Positions 51,132 to 52,912 of a DNA stretch of 52,912 nucleotides are shown here, piece by piece (within the stretch, counting starts at the first letter, position 1; each line of letters begins with the position of its first letter). The stretch is from CAILKP01 sp038231815 (GTDB taxonomy: Bacteria; Planctomycetota; Phycisphaerae; Phycisphaerales; UBA1924): positions 1 through 52,912 of the forward strand of contig JBBRKQ010000016.1 in the NCBI GenBank assembly GCA_038231815.1, written 5' to 3'. A program made the translations under genes and the position numbers. The notes below the pieces were generated by a model. That model was given only the letters and a program-made list of their open reading frames with translations. It ran no database searches and was not told the DNA's origin.

Positions 51132-52259
51132 TCACCCAGCCCAAAACGCCCACGGGCCAGCACAATCAACCATCTCCCGCGACAGCAACGCTTCTCCCAC
51201 ACGTTCAATCAACGCCGCCAGCCCAAACGCCGCTGCCCCCAATCCCGCCCCGCCACCCGCAACAATGGGCGAAACACCCAAGCCCCCAACCGCCACGTCA
51301 TACCGCCACTGGGGTAAGCCCCAGTCCGCCCGAAGCGCCACCCGCAGCACCGGCGTACTACTGGGCAGGCCCAGCCAACCAGCATCCGGTGCTGGCTGCC
51401 CGGCGTCCCCGCACAGCACAACCAAGTCCGCCCGCCGCACCAGCGGCAGCACACCCCGCCACGAAAGCTCAACCAACTCGTCCCCGCCGCTACCCGCACC
51501 GTCCGGGGCAACCCCCGGCGTGTCCAACCACCGCACCGCAAGCCCACCACACCCGTGCCCCAGTACAAGAGAAACACCAACATGGTCACGCGTGGTGCCC
51601 GCCTCATCAGCCACAATCGCCGCACTCCGCCCGGCCAGCGCGTTCAGCAGCGAACTCTTCCCAACATTGGGCGGGCCAACAACCGCAACCGTGGGTTCAC
51701 GCAGCAGCCGGGCCAGCACCTTCGCCCTCGCAAGCACCGCAGCCTCATGCCAATCACCGGCAAACCCCGCCCATCGCCTGGGCTGGTCCAGCAGCAAGTC
51801 AATCGCTCCGGGGCTGGCAGCCATGGCCAAAGCCTCATGCAAATATCGTGCGCACAACGCCGCACCGCTGGCCGCTGCCTCGTTCACCACACCGCCGCCA
51901 CCGCCACTTTGAACATCCTTCCCAGCAACAAGCCCAAGCGGCCCGCCCCGCGCCAGCAAAAACTCCAACACCGCGGCCACAATCACCGGCCCGGCGTGAG
52001 GCATCACCGTCACCGCCCCCACTTTCCATCGCACCACAAACGCGCGGTCAATCCCGCCAATGCTCACCACCTTGGTCCCACCAATGGCCAGCGGTGCTAT
52101 TCCCAAAGCCACGAGCAGCTCATCCATCCCCAGCGCCGCCGCGGCACCATCACCATTGCACTCTAATTCAATGCACGCAATGGCCGATGTACCATCCGGA
52201 CTGCCCGACGCCAATCGCACGCTACACGCAACCTCACCGGCCAACGCTTGCCCACTCAT
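51132..52259 (-). CDS. MnmE-like GTPase, divergent
   Basis: The 375-residue protein has a G domain with a good P-loop GPPNVGKSSLLNAL (near 196-209), a switch I DEAGTTRDHVGV and a DTPGV G3 motif, in the wording of MnmE/Era GTPases. Upstream residues 1-180 resemble a degenerate TrmE N-terminal and helical domain. The fourth guanine-specificity motif (NKxD) is not evident: the region reads VLRVALRADWG. The C-terminal C[IV]GK sequence of true MnmE, needed for tRNA modification, is missing. It is either a divergent MnmE paralogue or a different GTPase. It overlaps coaX by four bases. Confidence 0.75.
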   Translation of the reverse strand: MSGQALAGEVACSVRLASGSPDGTSAIACIELECNGDGAAAALGMDELLVALGIAPLAIGGTKVVSIGGIDRAFVVRWKVGAVTVMPHAGPVIVAAVLEFLLARGGPLGLVAGKDVQSGGGGGVVNEAAASGAALCARYLHEALAMAASPGAIDLLLDQPRRWAGFAGDWHEAAVLARAKVLARLLREPTVAVVGPPNVGKSSLLNALAGRSAAIVADEAGTTRDHVGVSLVLGHGCGGLAVRWLDTPGVAPDGAGSGGDELVELSWRGVLPLVRRADLVVLCGDAGQPAPDAGWLGLPSSTPVLRVALRADWGLPQWRYDVAVGGLGVSPIVAGGGAGLGAAAFGLAALIERVGEALLSREMVDCAGPWAFWAG

Positions 52260-52912
52260 GGCCGGGCATCCGCCTCACCCCTGTCCTTGTCCTTGTCCCC
52301 ATCATCACCTGCATCTGTCTCATCGCCAGATTCATCACCAAAGTCCAGTTCATCCTCCTCACCTTCCTGTGACTCCGCCTCCTCATCCGCCGCAATCTGC
52401 TGCTGCTCAAAGCTTCCCGGAAACTCACTGCGAATCCACGCCGTCTGCATGCCAATAAGCACCAAATCCGGCACAATGTGCTCGATCAACTCATCATCGC
52501 GAAACAGCAGCCCCGCATCGCCACCAGTAGCAATGATGCGCGGGTAGCTTCCCTCAATCTCGGCATACCGATCAATCATCCGATAGCACAACCCGCGAAT
52601 CGCCTCGATGCACCCAATCAGCATCGCATCCCGCGTGTTCTTTCCAAGCGCAACGCCCGGCGCATCCTCCTCTGCCGATTTTGGTGATTCAATCTTTGGC
52701 AGCGCACTCGCCGTCGTGTGCAGCGCCCCCAGCATCGCACCCAGCCCAGGTGCAATCACGCCACCCGCAAATGTGCCAAACCGGCCCACCAGGTCCACCG
52801 TCACCGCCGTACCAACATCAATCACCACACACGCACTGCGCGAACGATCATGCGCCGCAAGTGCGCACAAAAGCCGGTCCACCCCCGGCGTCGCCGCGGC
52901 ATCAAGGTCAAC
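52256..52912 (-). CDS. coaX: Type III pantothenate kinase (5' end outside window)
   Basis: First step of coenzyme A synthesis, independent of the CoaA family. The 219 visible residues have VDRLLCALAA, then VVIDVGTAVTVDLV and the GGVIAPGLGAMLGAL motif, with a later IIATGGDAGLLF, all typical of CoaX. The N-terminal phosphate-binding region lies beyond the right edge. After the domain, some 40 residues are almost entirely Asp, Glu, Gly and Lys, an unusual acidic tail that overlaps the next gene's start (ATGA). Confidence 0.9.
   Translation of the reverse strand, partial: VDLDAAATPGVDRLLCALAAHDRSRSACVVIDVGTAVTVDLVGRFGTFAGGVIAPGLGAMLGALHTTASALPKIESPKSAEEDAPGVALGKNTRDAMLIGCIEAIRGLCYRMIDRYAEIEGSYPRIIATGGDAGLLFRDDELIEHIVPDLVLIGMQTAWIRSEFPGSFEQQQIAADEEAESQEGEEDELDFGDESGDETDAGDDGDKDKDRGEADARP

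Overview
The window looks like a chromosomal segment of a planctomycete, probably class Phycisphaerae. DNA is GC-rich. It encodes a 53-residue basic protein of the kind shared by the PVC superphylum (39856-40017), a secreted protein ending in a dockerin-like tail, a PEP-CTERM-type surface protein and a DUF3300/DUF2950 pair. I see no insertion sequence, phage, CRISPR array or plasmid function. Taxonomy is inferred from gene content, not from a marker phylogeny.

Layout. 1-10740: tail of an unknown gene, then on the minus strand an FtsK translocase, a diaminopentanoate-dehydrogenase-like oxidoreductase, a sodium:solute symporter, an S41 protease and an MFS transporter. 10998-11071: tRNA-Arg(CCG). 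11140-18745: a histidine operon on the minus strand, transcribed hisG-hisC-hisB-hisHF-hisAIE-hisD. 18986-28945: minus-strand secreted dockerin-type protein, an unknown 498-residue protein, CinA, DUF2950 lipoprotein, a frameshifted DUF3300 gene, two small lipoproteins and TruB. 29015-37170: a membrane glycosyltransferase overlapping head-to-head with a PAP2 phosphatase, then an outer-membrane barrel, a lipoprotein and a CHASE2 adenylate cyclase on the plus strand. 37408-45546: CPBP protease, HPPD, the PVC small basic protein, a Glu/Leu-dehydrogenase-like enzyme, a PEP-CTERM protein, a POT transporter and Ndk. 45912-52912: a large UbiD-family decarboxylase, a SAM methyltransferase, an APC permease fused to a Usp-like domain, an MnmE-like GTPase and CoaX (cut by the window end).

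The most interesting system is the control region of the histidine operon. A sigma70-like promoter (18717-18745) sits almost directly on the ATG of an 18-codon ORF, MQSRSVHHVQHHHHHHRG, in which 8 of 18 residues are histidine. The ORF is followed by a 12-bp GC-rich hairpin with a T-rich tail (18573-18602), 84 bases before hisG. Pairings that could form a pause hairpin and an antiterminator are visible. This is the layout of a classical histidine transcription attenuator, here apparently on a leaderless mRNA. The structural genes are also unusual: HisH and HisF are one protein, HisA, HisI and HisE are one protein, and HisC carries a tail resembling the end of a HAD phosphatase.

Two families of short repeats lie between genes: a CGCGGAG-type purine/pyrimidine repeat and a period-8 repeat with unit TTGACCAT, which at one convergent gene junction flanks a 15-base inverted repeat.
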